Of a stretch of DNA of 64,000 nt, positions 52,082-61,497 are shown in pieces (position 1 is the stretch's first letter; each line of letters opens with the position of its first letter). The DNA is from Cyanidium caldarium. Taxonomy: Eukaryota; Rhodophyta; Bangiophyceae; Cyanidiales; Cyanidiaceae. The notes beneath the pieces are model-generated. The model was given only the letters and a program-made list of their open reading frames with translations, was not told the DNA's origin and ran no database searches. Made by a program: the position numbers and the translations under genes. The stretch is from assembly GCA_026184775.1 (NCBI GenBank), contig JANCYW010000003.1:310001-374000 (forward strand), written 5' to 3'.

Positions 52082-54631
52082 ATGTTGGCTGACGCTCAAC
52101 GGCGCGCCGCCGACGCGCCCGGCGCTGAAAGCGTGACGGGATTGGAGTCCTCCGTCGCTGGCACCGGCGCGTTCTGGGAAAAGCTCCAAGTGTTGTGTCT
52201 GGAAACTGGCTCGAGGGTGTCGTCCCCGACGACGTTGCCGATTGGTGGGCAGGGCCGCCACGACAAGCACTCTCGGCCAGATGACGCAAGAGCGGCTGAA
52301 CCGCCCAAAGGGTCTGCCGGTCGCCACCTCTCGCTGACCAGAGAACGAGGCACCTGTTTGGTCAGTAGTTCGTGGGGCGCGCTGAGCCTGTGCTGCGGTA
52401 TATTGCGCTTCTTACGCGACTTGCTTGGTCAAGTGGTCCGACTGGAAACTCAGATGGAGTCGGCGCGGCGGAGCTTGCAGCAAGTGGCGAACATGATAGC
52501 TGGCGGTGGCGCTGGCCAAGCCGCTTATCTGGGGAGCAATTCCAGTGATGCCTCGCCATCGTCCTGGACTGTCTGCGACTCCCTGGCGGCGCTACTTTTG
52601 CGAGCACCGGCTGGGAAGCGAGCCTTATCGGAATTACTGTCCGCTGTGGTCGACTTGTTGGGAGTGTTGTTGTCCGTAGGCAAGGCCTCTGAGCGCATGC
52701 GAATGCAGAGAGCGGTGTTGTCAGCCATCGGCGAAAACGCCGGGAACTGCTACACCAGCTGGGGCGCTGCGGCCCTTTCACGGCAACGCCGCCTGGAGCA
52801 CGAAATGGCCGACGCATTGCACGGTGTTCTCGTCCTGTATCTGGCGCTGTTGGTGCGGTGGCGTCAAGAGACCGCAACAGATCAGCGAGCAAACGAATCA
52901 ACCGAGGAGCGAGCGCAGCAGCCATCCGCTGCGGCGTCGCCTGCAGCTGCAAACGTCATCCATGAGCGAGCGCCCAGAGCGATTCTGGAGGCCATCGAAT
53001 CCGAGCAGCGCTGGGTGATGCATGCACAGGGGCTGTGTCAATACGTCAAGACGGCAGTGCCTGCTCAGCCGCGACCGCTGTGGAGTCAAGCCGATGTGGG
53101 CGATGTTTTAGCGAGGCTGGTTCGAGCATCGTTGAGCGGCTCGCTGGAGTTGGTTGACGACGGCAGCGGGCTGTGCCTGGCGGCTGCCAGGGCCATGGCG
53201 GATATCGGCCACAGCATTGAATGTTGCTATTCGGACTGTTGGCCGCTGCGTGACGCTTTTCCGTTGTTCCAGAGCGTCGCCTTCGATGCCATTTTGCAAG
53301 CGGCGCTCGTTGCCCATGTGCGCAGCCTGATTTCGGTGGCAATCTCCCATGCCGCCGACTCGCCCAACGCTGAGGTGGCGGTCCTGATCCGTGGCTTGCA
53401 CGCGATGCTTGAAAGCGCGCGCGAGGTAGCGCCGAGGCTCTCTGCAGCGTTCAGCGATCTGTTGCGGAAAGCGGTGCAATTGTATCAAAGGACGCTGCTC
53501 ACCGATATTCACGCATGGGTGCAAAACATCGCCGCCAGAGATGCCGCGCTGTTGTACCCACAGCGTCTTCCGAGTGCACCGGTTTCTCAACGGGCCATCG
53601 CCGTTGGCGCTGCCGCCGAAACTCTGCAAAGCGGCGCGCCCCTGTTTCGGGACCCGCGTTTGGGGCTCTGGCACACCGACGCCCCCGAGGACATCGCTCG
53701 CATTCTGAAGCAGTGCGTGGAGGACGCTTGCACCGCGACCCTGGTGCTCTCGCACAGATTCGTCGGCAGCATCTGCGACGACATCTGCAACACCTATTGT
53801 GAAGTGATCGCCGATGCGCTGCACCGGGCAGGCCGCGAGCGTTCCGCCAGCGCTGTCCCGTATGAGGGATTCTGCGCCGTGGTCAACAACCTGCGCCGCC
53901 TCCACGGTTACGCCCGCCAGATGCGCCAACGTTCCGAGCGGGCGTTTGAGCCGTCGGCGAACGAGGCGCATGCGGCTTTTAAGCCGAGTCTGCGGCGCCT
54001 GGATGCGGCAGCTCTCTCTGTCATGTCTGCCGCCGCCCAGCATCTGTGTCGCTGGTACAGCGAGCCGGTAGCGCGTGAGGCGGCAGCGACGCCTTGGGAG
54101 ACGTGGCTCCACGATTCGATGACCATTCAGAGTTGGCTCGTGCCATCGGAGCGATCGCGATGGTCGGTACTGCTACGAGCGCAGGCGCAGCGCTCGCTGA
54201 TGAAATCGATCGTGGAGGTGATCCGCGGCCCGCCAGAGGCAGCAGATCGGCGGGCACTGGCATCCCAGTTGGATGCGTGTGACCGATTCCTAGCCCGAAT
54301 CCGGCGGGTCAGGGGACAAACTCCCTCGGTGTTTTCCATGCTGCGTCAAGCGCTGGAGGCGCCACCAGACCAAGTCGTGCAGCTGTACGTCCAATTACTG
54401 AACATGCATCCCAACCTGGGCGCGGACACGTTTGAGCGCCTCTTGGAACGGCGGCGCGATTTGGCCGGCCCCGCGAGATGCAGCATCCTTCGTCAGTGCG
54501 AGGCGGCCGACAACAAAATGCAGCGGACGCTCCGTGTCTTGCGCATATCGCGCAGGCGAACGGGCCTGAGTGTGGACATGGAGTCCGACGAGGAGGTCGA
54601 GGACGCGCGCTTGGCCATTCGGGGATTGTGA
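52082..54631 (+). CDS. Large helical protein, exocyst Sec6-like tether candidate
   Basis: An 849-aa mostly helical protein without catalytic motifs. Heptad-like segments near residue 120 (VVRLETQMESARRSLQQVAN) suggest a coiled coil. The C-terminal part (VFSMLRQALEAPPDQVVQLY, LLNMHPNLGADTFERLLERR, RDLAGPARCSIL) resembles the Sec6/EXOC3 C-terminus, where LxYxxxYPDxxxxxxxALLxxRxDxxR repeats near the end. A central block (HVRSLISVAISHAADSPNAE followed by VAVLIRGLHAMLESA) also fits the Sec6 region ending in a WVxxY-like helix. If so, it tethers secretory vesicles at the plasma membrane. The similarity is weak, and COG or GARP members remain possible. The first 100 residues are polar and may be mis-started. 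Confidence 0.5.
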   Translation: MLADAQRRAADAPGAESVTGLESSVAGTGAFWEKLQVLCLETGSRVSSPTTLPIGGQGRHDKHSRPDDARAAEPPKGSAGRHLSLTRERGTCLVSSSWGALSLCCGILRFLRDLLGQVVRLETQMESARRSLQQVANMIAGGGAGQAAYLGSNSSDASPSSWTVCDSLAALLLRAPAGKRALSELLSAVVDLLGVLLSVGKASERMRMQRAVLSAIGENAGNCYTSWGAAALSRQRRLEHEMADALHGVLVLYLALLVRWRQETATDQRANESTEERAQQPSAAASPAAANVIHERAPRAILEAIESEQRWVMHAQGLCQYVKTAVPAQPRPLWSQADVGDVLARLVRASLSGSLELVDDGSGLCLAAARAMADIGHSIECCYSDCWPLRDAFPLFQSVAFDAILQAALVAHVRSLISVAISHAADSPNAEVAVLIRGLHAMLESAREVAPRLSAAFSDLLRKAVQLYQRTLLTDIHAWVQNIAARDAALLYPQRLPSAPVSQRAIAVGAAAETLQSGAPLFRDPRLGLWHTDAPEDIARILKQCVEDACTATLVLSHRFVGSICDDICNTYCEVIADALHRAGRERSASAVPYEGFCAVVNNLRRLHGYARQMRQRSERAFEPSANEAHAAFKPSLRRLDAAALSVMSAAAQHLCRWYSEPVAREAAATPWETWLHDSMTIQSWLVPSERSRWSVLLRAQAQRSLMKSIVEVIRGPPEAADRRALASQLDACDRFLARIRRVRGQTPSVFSMLRQALEAPPDQVVQLYVQLLNMHPNLGADTFERLLERRRDLAGPARCSILRQCEAADNKMQRTLRVLRISRRRTGLSVDMESDEEVEDARLAIRGL

Positions 54632-54730
54632 GAGGCCGATGCGAGGGTACCTAAAGGTGCCAGAGGCAGCTCACGCCCACAGCAGATGCACATAGTGCCT
54701 CGTGCACGAGATCAGGAAAACGGACCTTGA

Positions 54731-55297
54731 TTATGACGCACTCGGCCGCAGTCGCGATGCCACGGCAGCAACACCCAATCGCTGCAGCGACGGGTCGTCG
54801 ATGGCGTGCAACGCCGCGAAAAACTCGTCGAGCTCCAACTCGGGCTGCTGTGTCTGATACTCCACGGCTTGCAGAACCATATCCAACTTGTCCAAGCCTT
54901 TCACAAACCGCGCAGTGGCCGAATTGCCCCGTTCATATTCCTCAAACAGCTGCATCACTTCCGAGGCCGCCTCCGCGGAGTGCGGCCGCAGCAGCTCGCC
55001 GATCCGCCGCATGGCCGCCTCCTCCATCCGCCGCTTTTCATCCTTGGCCACCCCACAATTGGGCGTGATGTCTCCCACGATGCATTCAGCCAGATCGTGC
55101 ACCAGCGCCATTCTCAGCGCCCGTCCATCCTGCGGGCGCAGCACCAGCGCCATCAGGGCCATGCGGTACATGTGCGCCGCGACACTCTCCGGCTCCCGCA
55201 CCCCCGCTTGCACCCATCCGGTGCGCTTCAAGTGCTTCAGCACGCCAACCAGTCGCAAGAATCCCAACAAACCCTCCTCAGTGCCATAGCCGTCCAT
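54731..55297 (-). CDS. HDDC2/YfbR-type HD-domain 5'-nucleotidase
   Basis: HD-domain metal phosphohydrolase of the HDDC2 / yeast YGK1 group, active on deoxynucleoside 5'-monophosphates in characterised members. The 188-aa protein shows FLRLVGVLKHLKRTGWV, REPESVAAHMYRMALMALVL (first His), MALVHDLAECIVGDITP (HD motif followed by AE-xxGDIxP), EMMxxL-like LFEEYERGNSATARFVKGLD and KLDMVLQAVEYQ (second Asp). Length and residues fit the family fully. The frame continues upstream to 55783 without conservation, so ATG 55297 is used. Divergent from the GPDH gene. Confidence 0.92.
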   Translation of the reverse strand: MDGYGTEEGLLGFLRLVGVLKHLKRTGWVQAGVREPESVAAHMYRMALMALVLRPQDGRALRMALVHDLAECIVGDITPNCGVAKDEKRRMEEAAMRRIGELLRPHSAEAASEVMQLFEEYERGNSATARFVKGLDKLDMVLQAVEYQTQQPELELDEFFAALHAIDDPSLQRLGVAAVASRLRPSAS

Positions 55298-55508
55298 AGT
55301 AGATCGTCTCTGCCTGCTGCGCACCCGGTAAATATCTGTGCCTCGCGTCCCGTCCACCCTCTGCGATCGTCGGCAATTTTCGCGACACCTGCTGCCGTTC
55401 CCACGCGTTGTGTAACCGGTGGCGCTTGTGCAGAACGTTGGCGGTTGCCTGGACGCATCGCTTGCCGCGTCATCGAGTGGCGCCAAGCGACGAGATCTTC
55501 CAGCAGAC

Positions 55509-56582
55509 ATGGCTGCGAAGAACAAGATCGCCATATTGGGATCGGGCAACTGGGGCAGCACGGTGGCGCGTATAGCCGGTGGGAACGCGGCGAGGCACAG
55601 CAACCTATTCGATGCCGAGGTGCGCATCTGGGTGTACGAGGAGGTGGTCAACGGACGCAAGCTGACGGAGATCATCAACACAGAGCACGAGAATGTGAAA
55701 TATTTGCCGGGCAAGAAGTTGCCAGAGAATGTGGTGGCTTGCCCGGAGCCGCAGGAGGCAGCGGCGGGTGCGAACATCCTCATCTTCGTGTTGCCGCATC
55801 AGTTTGTCAAGGGGCTGTGTGCGAAGCTGGTGGGTCACCTGCGGAAAGACGCGTTTGCGGTGTCGCTGATCAAGGGAGTGGATTTCGATGAGGGCGGCGT
55901 GGTGCTGATCAGTGAGGTCATTCGCAAGCAGCTGGGAGTGCCATGCGCGGTGCTGATGGGCGCCAACGTGGCCAACGAGATCGCCGAGGAGCAGTTTAGC
56001 GAGGCCACCATCGGATATCGGGACGAGCAGCATGCACAGCTTCTGAAGCACGTGTTTCAGACGCACTACTTCCGCATTGCCGGGGCACCGGATGTGGCGG
56101 GAGTGGAGATCTGTGGCGCGCTGAAGAACATCGTGGCACTGGCGGCCGGTTTCTGCGATGGCATGGGGCTGGGCAACAACACCAAGGCGGCGGTCATCCG
56201 TTTGGGCTTGGTGGAAATGATCCGCTTTGCAAAGCACTACTTGGAAAATGTGCGGGATGCCACCTTCCTGCAATCGTGTGGCGTGGCCGATCTCATTACC
56301 ACGTGCTACGGCGGCCGGAACCGCCGCTGTGCCGAGGTGTTTGCCCGCTCGCAAGGCGCCAAAACCTTCGAGGACATCGAGCAGGAGGTGCTGAATGGGC
56401 AGAAGTTGCAAGGCACGCTCACCGCCAAGGACGTGCACGCCATCATCAAGCGTGACGGCCTGTTGGAACGCTTCCGGCTCTTCACGTCGGTATACGAGAT
56501 AGCTTTTTGTGGCAAGCCGGTGGCGTCCTTGTTGGAGGACTTGGGCAAACAAGAGCTGAATATGAACGGGGATATCTCGTGA
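55509..56582 (+). CDS. GPD1: NAD-dependent glycerol-3-phosphate dehydrogenase (GPD1 type)
   Basis: Reduces dihydroxyacetone phosphate to glycerol-3-phosphate; supplies glycerolipids and osmolyte glycerol. The 357-aa protein starts MAAKNKIAILGSGNWGSTVA with the GxGNWG NAD loop, then VRIWVYEE, NVKYLPGKKLPENVVA, ILIFVLPHQFVKGLC, SLIKGVDF, VLMGANVANEIAEEQFSEAT, FRIAGAPDVAGVEICGALKN (active-site Lys in ALKN), GFCDGMGLGNNTKAAVIRLG and DLITTCYGGRNR. This is the eukaryotic GPD1 pattern, not bacterial GpsA. The start at 55509 gives a cytosolic form; an in-frame ATG at 55419 would add 30 residues. Confidence 0.97.
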   Translation: MAAKNKIAILGSGNWGSTVARIAGGNAARHSNLFDAEVRIWVYEEVVNGRKLTEIINTEHENVKYLPGKKLPENVVACPEPQEAAAGANILIFVLPHQFVKGLCAKLVGHLRKDAFAVSLIKGVDFDEGGVVLISEVIRKQLGVPCAVLMGANVANEIAEEQFSEATIGYRDEQHAQLLKHVFQTHYFRIAGAPDVAGVEICGALKNIVALAAGFCDGMGLGNNTKAAVIRLGLVEMIRFAKHYLENVRDATFLQSCGVADLITTCYGGRNRRCAEVFARSQGAKTFEDIEQEVLNGQKLQGTLTAKDVHAIIKRDGLLERFRLFTSVYEIAFCGKPVASLLEDLGKQELNMNGDIS

Positions 56583-57085
56583 GGACGACGGAAGAGGAGT
56601 GCCGTCAGCAGTTTTTCCTCTTGTGTTGTGCGTGAGGGAGGTCGCGTGAGGTGCGGCTGTGCGGTCGCTGTGTGAAAGCTGGTTCGCGCGGAAATGTTGG
56701 TAAAAGCGTGTAGCGATGGAGCTGAACACCGAGCAAGGAAGTGTTGACTTGTCCAGGAATGCTTGGTGGAACGAGCGGCTTGTGTCAGAGTTGTTTGTTA
56801 CGTTTCAGTACGGCACACAGATAGACGATAAAACAGTGTTCAGCACGCAACGGCTGCACCCTGTGCTCCACTGCAGCGATGTTCTGCATCCAACCGCCCG
56901 AATCGGAGAACCGCAGTCCCGGGACACCTCTGCGCACTCGGCGCCGACGGCCGCTCGCGCATCGCGTGTCGGTTTTGAAAACACCGAGCGAATCGATTTT
57001 CGTTGCAGTCACCGAAGGGGCGGTCAACCGAGCCCGGTTTCGAACGGATTTGCGGTGCGATCGCGCCGCGGCCTGCTCGGGCAAC
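56583..57085. other. Intergenic, 503 bp
   Basis: Between GPDH and the next plus-strand gene. Contains overlapping short frames (from 56716 and 56879) with no conserved content; the second is in frame with the downstream gene. No RNA gene recognised. Confidence 0.4.
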
Positions 57086-57904
57086 ATGGCGGTGAGGGAG
57101 GCGGTCTCGGGGGCTGATGACAGCTCGCCGGACTCGTCTTGGAGGGTATCACTGCCGCGGTTGCCGACTCGATTGTTAGTGATGGAGCAAGCTCAGCGGG
57201 AACTCGCGTCGCAACTGACCGAGCTGGAAGGCGCACTGCGAGACGGGTTTCGTGCCATGGAGGGCAGCATGCTGGAAAAGTATACGTTGCTGTTGGCGTT
57301 TTTGAGGCAGCACGCGCCCTCGTGGCAGTCGAGCGACACAACGATGCGGAGTGCCGGCGCCGGCGCCGCGGTCCGAAGGGAACTGGAGCCGCCGACACAC
57401 GGAGACCGGCGTTTGTCGGAGGGCGGCGGCGTCAAGACTGCAACCGCCATGCCAGACGTGGGCGAGGCGTGGAAGGCTGGTGCGCGATGGACGATAGGCG
57501 GCACCGGCGAGAATGATGGCCAGGCGGTGGCGGTTACACCGCCGCGCAAACCGAGCCGAACACCGCCTCTGGACCGGTGCCTGCCCGGCCTCGTCAAGCT
57601 CATCAAGGCCGAGCATCGCCAGGCGGAGGTGCTGACCGCGCGGGTGGACCGACTAGAGCGCTTCCTCCGCGTCGTCATGCGCGCTTTGGATGCAGAAATC
57701 GGGCGCAGAACGCGCACCGCATCTGTTGACGTTTACGCCGAGCCTATCGCCACAACCACCACCACTACCACCGCGACTACCAAAACTGCAGTCGGCTCGC
57801 GCGCCGCCTTGCCGGCCAAAGAGCTCCTCTCGAGGACCGTTCGACGATATCAACGTGAGCTGGCTCGTCTAGAGATTGACGCGTACCCCCGACGGTCGCA
57901 TTAG
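57086..57904 (+). CDS. Small helical protein of unknown function
   Basis: A 272-aa open frame starting MAVREAVSGADD. It has one strong helical stretch at about residues 32-75 (VMEQAQRELASQLTELEGAL, RDGFRAMEGSMLEKYTLLLA), a disordered Gly/Thr/Arg middle, and a second helical segment at about 170-210 (CLPGLVKLIKAEHRQAEVLT, VDRLERFLRVVMRAL). A Thr-rich run follows. The two heptad helices separated by a linker may form a coiled coil. No family recognised. It overlaps an open frame to 56879. Convergent with the KBL gene. Confidence 0.5.
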   Translation: MAVREAVSGADDSSPDSSWRVSLPRLPTRLLVMEQAQRELASQLTELEGALRDGFRAMEGSMLEKYTLLLAFLRQHAPSWQSSDTTMRSAGAGAAVRRELEPPTHGDRRLSEGGGVKTATAMPDVGEAWKAGARWTIGGTGENDGQAVAVTPPRKPSRTPPLDRCLPGLVKLIKAEHRQAEVLTARVDRLERFLRVVMRALDAEIGRRTRTASVDVYAEPIATTTTTTTATTKTAVGSRAALPAKELLSRTVRRYQRELARLEIDAYPRRSH

Positions 57905-57985
57905 ACGCCGCAACGGCGCCGCCCATTCGCAGCGGCTCAGCCGCGCACCCTCTTTCCAGGCGCGCTCCGGTTTCGTTGCCGGCGC

Positions 57986-59485
57986 TCACGAGATCAGTTT
58001 GCGCGCCTTGGCGACCTTTGTGAATGCTGCGACGCACTTTTCGATATCCTCCGTGCTGTGTGCGGCGGATAGCTGCACACGTATCCGCGCCTTGTCCTTG
58101 GGTACCACCGGGTACGAGAATCCGATCACGTAAATGCCTTCATCTAGCAGGTCGTCGGCGATCTCACTCGCCAGCCGCGCATCGCCCACCATCACCGGCA
58201 CGATGGGATGTGTCTCGCCGCCCAACGTGAATCCGGCAGCCGCCATTTTGGAGCGGAACTGTTTGGTGTTGCGCGACAATCGAGCGCGCAACTCGGCAGC
58301 CTCCAGCTTGGGTTGCTGCTCCGCTTCGCCGGCTTTGGAGGGAGCGGCCGCCGCTGTCGCCTCCGCAGCGGCATTCGGCGGACTCTTCTTCATCAGCAAA
58401 TCCAGCACGGCGTGCGAGCCGGCCACCACCGGAGGCGGCAACGCGTTGCTGAACAGGTACGGACGACTTCGCTGTCGGAGCAGCTCGATGATCTCAGCCC
58501 GGCCGGTGGTGTAACCGCCGGCAGCGCCGCCCATGGCCTTGCCGAGCGTGGAAGTCACCAGGTCCACCCGGTCCTGCACACCGAACAGCTCCGGCGTGCC
58601 ACGGCCTCGCGCCCCGATAAAGCCAGTGGCGTGGCAATCGTCCACCATCACATACGCCTTGTACTGATCGGCCAGGAAGCAAATCTCCTCCAGCGGCGCC
58701 AGGTCGCCATCCATGCTGAACACGCCATCAGTGGCGATCAGTTTGTGCCGGGCGCCCTCCTCATCCGCACGCTTCAGCTGTGCCTCCAAGTCGTTGGCAT
58801 CGGTATGCCGATAACGATACCGCTTCGCCTTGCACAGGCGGATGCCGTCGATGACGCTGGCATGGTTCAGAGCGTCGCTGATGACCGCATCCTCCGGGCC
58901 GAGCAGCACCTCGAACAGGCCCTCGTTCGCCCCAAAACACGAATGATACAGGATGGTGTCTTCGGTGCTGTGAAACGCCGACAGCTTGCGCTCCAGATCG
59001 CGGTGCAAGTCCTGCGTGCCACAGATGAAGCGCACCGACGCCAGCCCGTAGCCGTGCGTGTCCAGCGCGTCAACCGCCGCCGCTTTCACCGCCGGGTGAT
59101 TGGCCAGTCCCAGATAGTTGTTCGCGCAGAAGTTGATCACTTGTAGTGGCGATCCCTGGGCCTTTTCGGTCTCGACCACAATATGCGCCCCCTGCGGCGA
59201 AAGCAGCACCCGCTCGGTTTTGTATAGCCCATCGGCCTGGATGGACGCCAGCTCCGATTGCACGTGCGTCGCGAGATCGGTCTCACGCCAGCAGTACTTG
59301 CTGGACTTTTCTGACGCGTCCGTGCCGCCCGACAAGTGGCGAACGGCCGGGCGCGATGGTCCGCCCAGCGACGATAACGAGAACGCACCCTTCGATCGCA
59401 GGGGAGAGCATCGAGAGGCGTCCCGCGTCAGCGCGCATCCTCTTCCCAACGCCTCCCACACACGGCGTCCAAAAATGGTGTTCAT
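57986..59485 (-). CDS. GCAT: Glycine C-acetyltransferase (2-amino-3-ketobutyrate CoA ligase)
   Basis: PLP enzyme of mitochondrial threonine breakdown: cleaves 2-amino-3-oxobutyrate with CoA to glycine and acetyl-CoA. The 499-aa precursor starts [16 protein letters not shown], a mitochondrial presequence. The core shows [88 protein letters not shown] (Asp contacting the PLP ring), [18 protein letters not shown] (Schiff-base Lys) and [12 protein letters not shown]. It is distinguished from ALA and serine palmitoyltransferases by SVRFICGT. An unusual Ala-rich insertion of about 40 residues lies before the C-terminal domain (around 380-420). Confidence 0.95.
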   Translation of the reverse strand: MNTIFGRRVWEALGRGCALTRDASRCSPLRSKGAFSLSSLGGPSRPAVRHLSGGTDASEKSSKYCWRETDLATHVQSELASIQADGLYKTERVLLSPQGAHIVVETEKAQGSPLQVINFCANNYLGLANHPAVKAAAVDALDTHGYGLASVRFICGTQDLHRDLERKLSAFHSTEDTILYHSCFGANEGLFEVLLGPEDAVISDALNHASVIDGIRLCKAKRYRYRHTDANDLEAQLKRADEEGARHKLIATDGVFSMDGDLAPLEEICFLADQYKAYVMVDDCHATGFIGARGRGTPELFGVQDRVDLVTSTLGKAMGGAAGGYTTGRAEIIELLRQRSRPYLFSNALPPPVVAGSHAVLDLLMKKSPPNAAAEATAAAAPSKAGEAEQQPKLEAAELRARLSRNTKQFRSKMAAAGFTLGGETHPIVPVMVGDARLASEIADDLLDEGIYVIGFSYPVVPKDKARIRVQLSAAHSTEDIEKCVAAFTKVAKARKLIS

Positions 59486-59954
59486 GAAACGAGGACTGGT
59501 ACAAATCGAGCACGAAACGAGTAGCCAATGTGATCCAACCGACGGAGGTGCCGATGTGCTTGTCACTGCGACGGCGCCGAGGCGCGATCGCATTCCACAA
59601 GCGCTGTGGGGCGGCCCGCGTCTCGTAGCAACAGCTCGAGAGAGAGAGAGGTCGAGGGCGAATGGAGGCGCGGTGGTTATCGTCGAGACAGAGGTGGTGA
59701 AAAAGATAGATGGCAGGATACACGATACGGGCGATGAAGCGAGATGGTGAGAGAGTCGATTCGGATGGGGTTCGCTGCGGGTGCTTCAAAAGTGCGGGAC
59801 TCGCGGAGAATCTACGGCGGCGGCGGCGGGGAGCGCGATCCACCGATTCTGAGCGACCAACGAGTGCTTGATCGGCACTTGCTGGAAACGGGGCGAGCTC
59901 TCGCTTCTCGTTTAACGCGCGTGCGCGGAGCGCGTCTTTTCATCAGATGGCATC
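59486..59954. other. Intergenic, 469 bp
   Basis: Same-strand (minus) gap between the KBL gene and the next minus gene. Contains a purine-rich segment at about 59638-59660 (GAGAGAGAGAGG type). No gene recognised. Confidence 0.45.
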
Positions 59955-61286
59955 TTACGCACGTGCCCGCATCTGAGCGATCTGTCGCTTGACGCCAGCG
60001 AGCTGCGCCTCGAGTTCCTGTTTCAGCTCGCTGCGGCGGCGGCAAGTCAAGGAGGACTCTCGGCCGACTTGCGATACCCGAGTGAGCGACTCGGTCGCCG
60101 AGCCGGGAGAAAAGCGCCGATACACACGTGCATCGCGTCGTCTCGCGGCATGCCGCTCCCCCGGGTCGGGCGCCGCAGAGGGGGAGGTGTGTCGCGCTAG
60201 GTATCGTGTCGGACATCGCGATAGAGCGTCCCGACGATGACGTGCATCGCTGGAGGCTGGTGGTGTGTCACAGTTCCGCCTTCGGGTATGCGGATGGGTG
60301 GCCGCATCGGTCGTCTCGATACCGCTCAGTGCCTCTCGGTACCGTTGCAGGATACTGTTCAGGCGCACAATCTCGCTTTTCATCATGAACAGCAGGCTGG
60401 TCAGGGATGCTTGCTGGCGCGTGCATGGATCGAGCTCCAGGAAATCTGCCAGATCGTCGGAGAGCTCGTGCACGTACGCTTGCAGTTCGCTGACTTTGCG
60501 CGACTCCTCGCGGGCGGTGTCGATCAGCGTCAAGTTCAGTGACGTTCTTCGCGGGTGGACGGCGACCGGCTGCTCCGGCGACGACACCAGGCAGCTCGGA
60601 TTGAGCCATGGCGGCGACGCGGAGGGCGCGCTGCATGGATAGACGAGCCCGGCGAATCCAGATAGGGGCGCCGACTTGGCGGAGGCCGGAGGCGTCGTCG
60701 CTGCCGGCGGGATATTCTCCAAAGTGGATGGCTGCAACGCTCGGGACATACGATGCATCGTGCTCTGAATGGTGCTTTGAGCGTCTACGGTCATGTGGTT
60801 GCCGGTTGTGGCAGATTGCAGCCGAAACACGAGCTGGACCGGGCAGTCGCCCGCCCGGAAACGGATGATGCCATTCGCAGCACGAAATTGTCCTTGACCG
60901 AGCCGCTGATCGCCGACTTCCAGGTGCAGTTGCGGCGCGTCATCCAGGGCGGCTTGCAGCCAGCACGAGTCCGTCTCAACGTGTGCGAGTCGTTCGAATA
61001 GGCCATCCGCCGCCAGGTCGAAGTCGAACCGGGCACCGGCGTCGGCGAACGCCTCCGCTGAACACACGCCACACAGCTGCCCACCGGAGATGCCGAGCGT
61101 GAGGCACAGTCGCCGCCGCCCAGTCAACGCCGCTCGCGCCCGCCCGGTGACCGGCACCTCGGCGAACGGCGCCAGCGCCTCCACCTGACGTTTGATCCAA
61201 GCGTCGCCCTCAACGACGGCGTCCTGCAGCCCAGTAACTGCAAGGCCACCCCGCCATTGCTGCACCGTCACCCAAGCGCGCTTCAT
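59955..61286 (-). CDS. Unknown protein: beta-rich head plus coiled coil
   Basis: A 443-aa open frame. Residues 1-165 read as short beta strands (AWVTVQQWRGGLAVTGL, LCLTLGISGGQLCGVCSAEA, QLHLEVGDQRLG, VQLVFRLQSA), suggesting a globular beta-sandwich. A disordered Ser/Pro/Thr linker follows, then a coiled coil at about 260-330 (EESRKVSELQAYVHELSDDL, FMMKSEIVRLNSILQRYREAL) and a basic helical end (SELKQELEAQLAGVKRQIAQ). The head-plus-coiled-coil shape recalls XRCC4-superfamily and other scaffold proteins, but I see no sequence signature. ATG 61286 is used; an earlier frame start at 61313 is not an ATG. Confidence 0.55.
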   Translation of the reverse strand: MKRAWVTVQQWRGGLAVTGLQDAVVEGDAWIKRQVEALAPFAEVPVTGRARAALTGRRRLCLTLGISGGQLCGVCSAEAFADAGARFDFDLAADGLFERLAHVETDSCWLQAALDDAPQLHLEVGDQRLGQGQFRAANGIIRFRAGDCPVQLVFRLQSATTGNHMTVDAQSTIQSTMHRMSRALQPSTLENIPPAATTPPASAKSAPLSGFAGLVYPCSAPSASPPWLNPSCLVSSPEQPVAVHPRRTSLNLTLIDTAREESRKVSELQAYVHELSDDLADFLELDPCTRQQASLTSLLFMMKSEIVRLNSILQRYREALSGIETTDAATHPHTRRRNCDTPPASSDARHRRDALSRCPTRYLARHTSPSAAPDPGERHAARRRDARVYRRFSPGSATESLTRVSQVGRESSLTCRRRSELKQELEAQLAGVKRQIAQMRARA

Positions 61287-61497
61287 ACGGTACCGCAATG
61301 ACTTGTCGCCCAACGACCGGCTTTCACGTCAGCGAAACGACAGCGCAGCGCATTCGCCGATTCAAAATAGTCGCTCGTCCACCCAGTATTGAGGGTGCCG
61401 ATCGACGGAACGGCGGAACGAGAGAACTCGGCGGGCGAACCGGGTGCCTGAGAGGCGTTGACACGCTTTACCATCCATGCTGTTCCTTGCGACAAGT

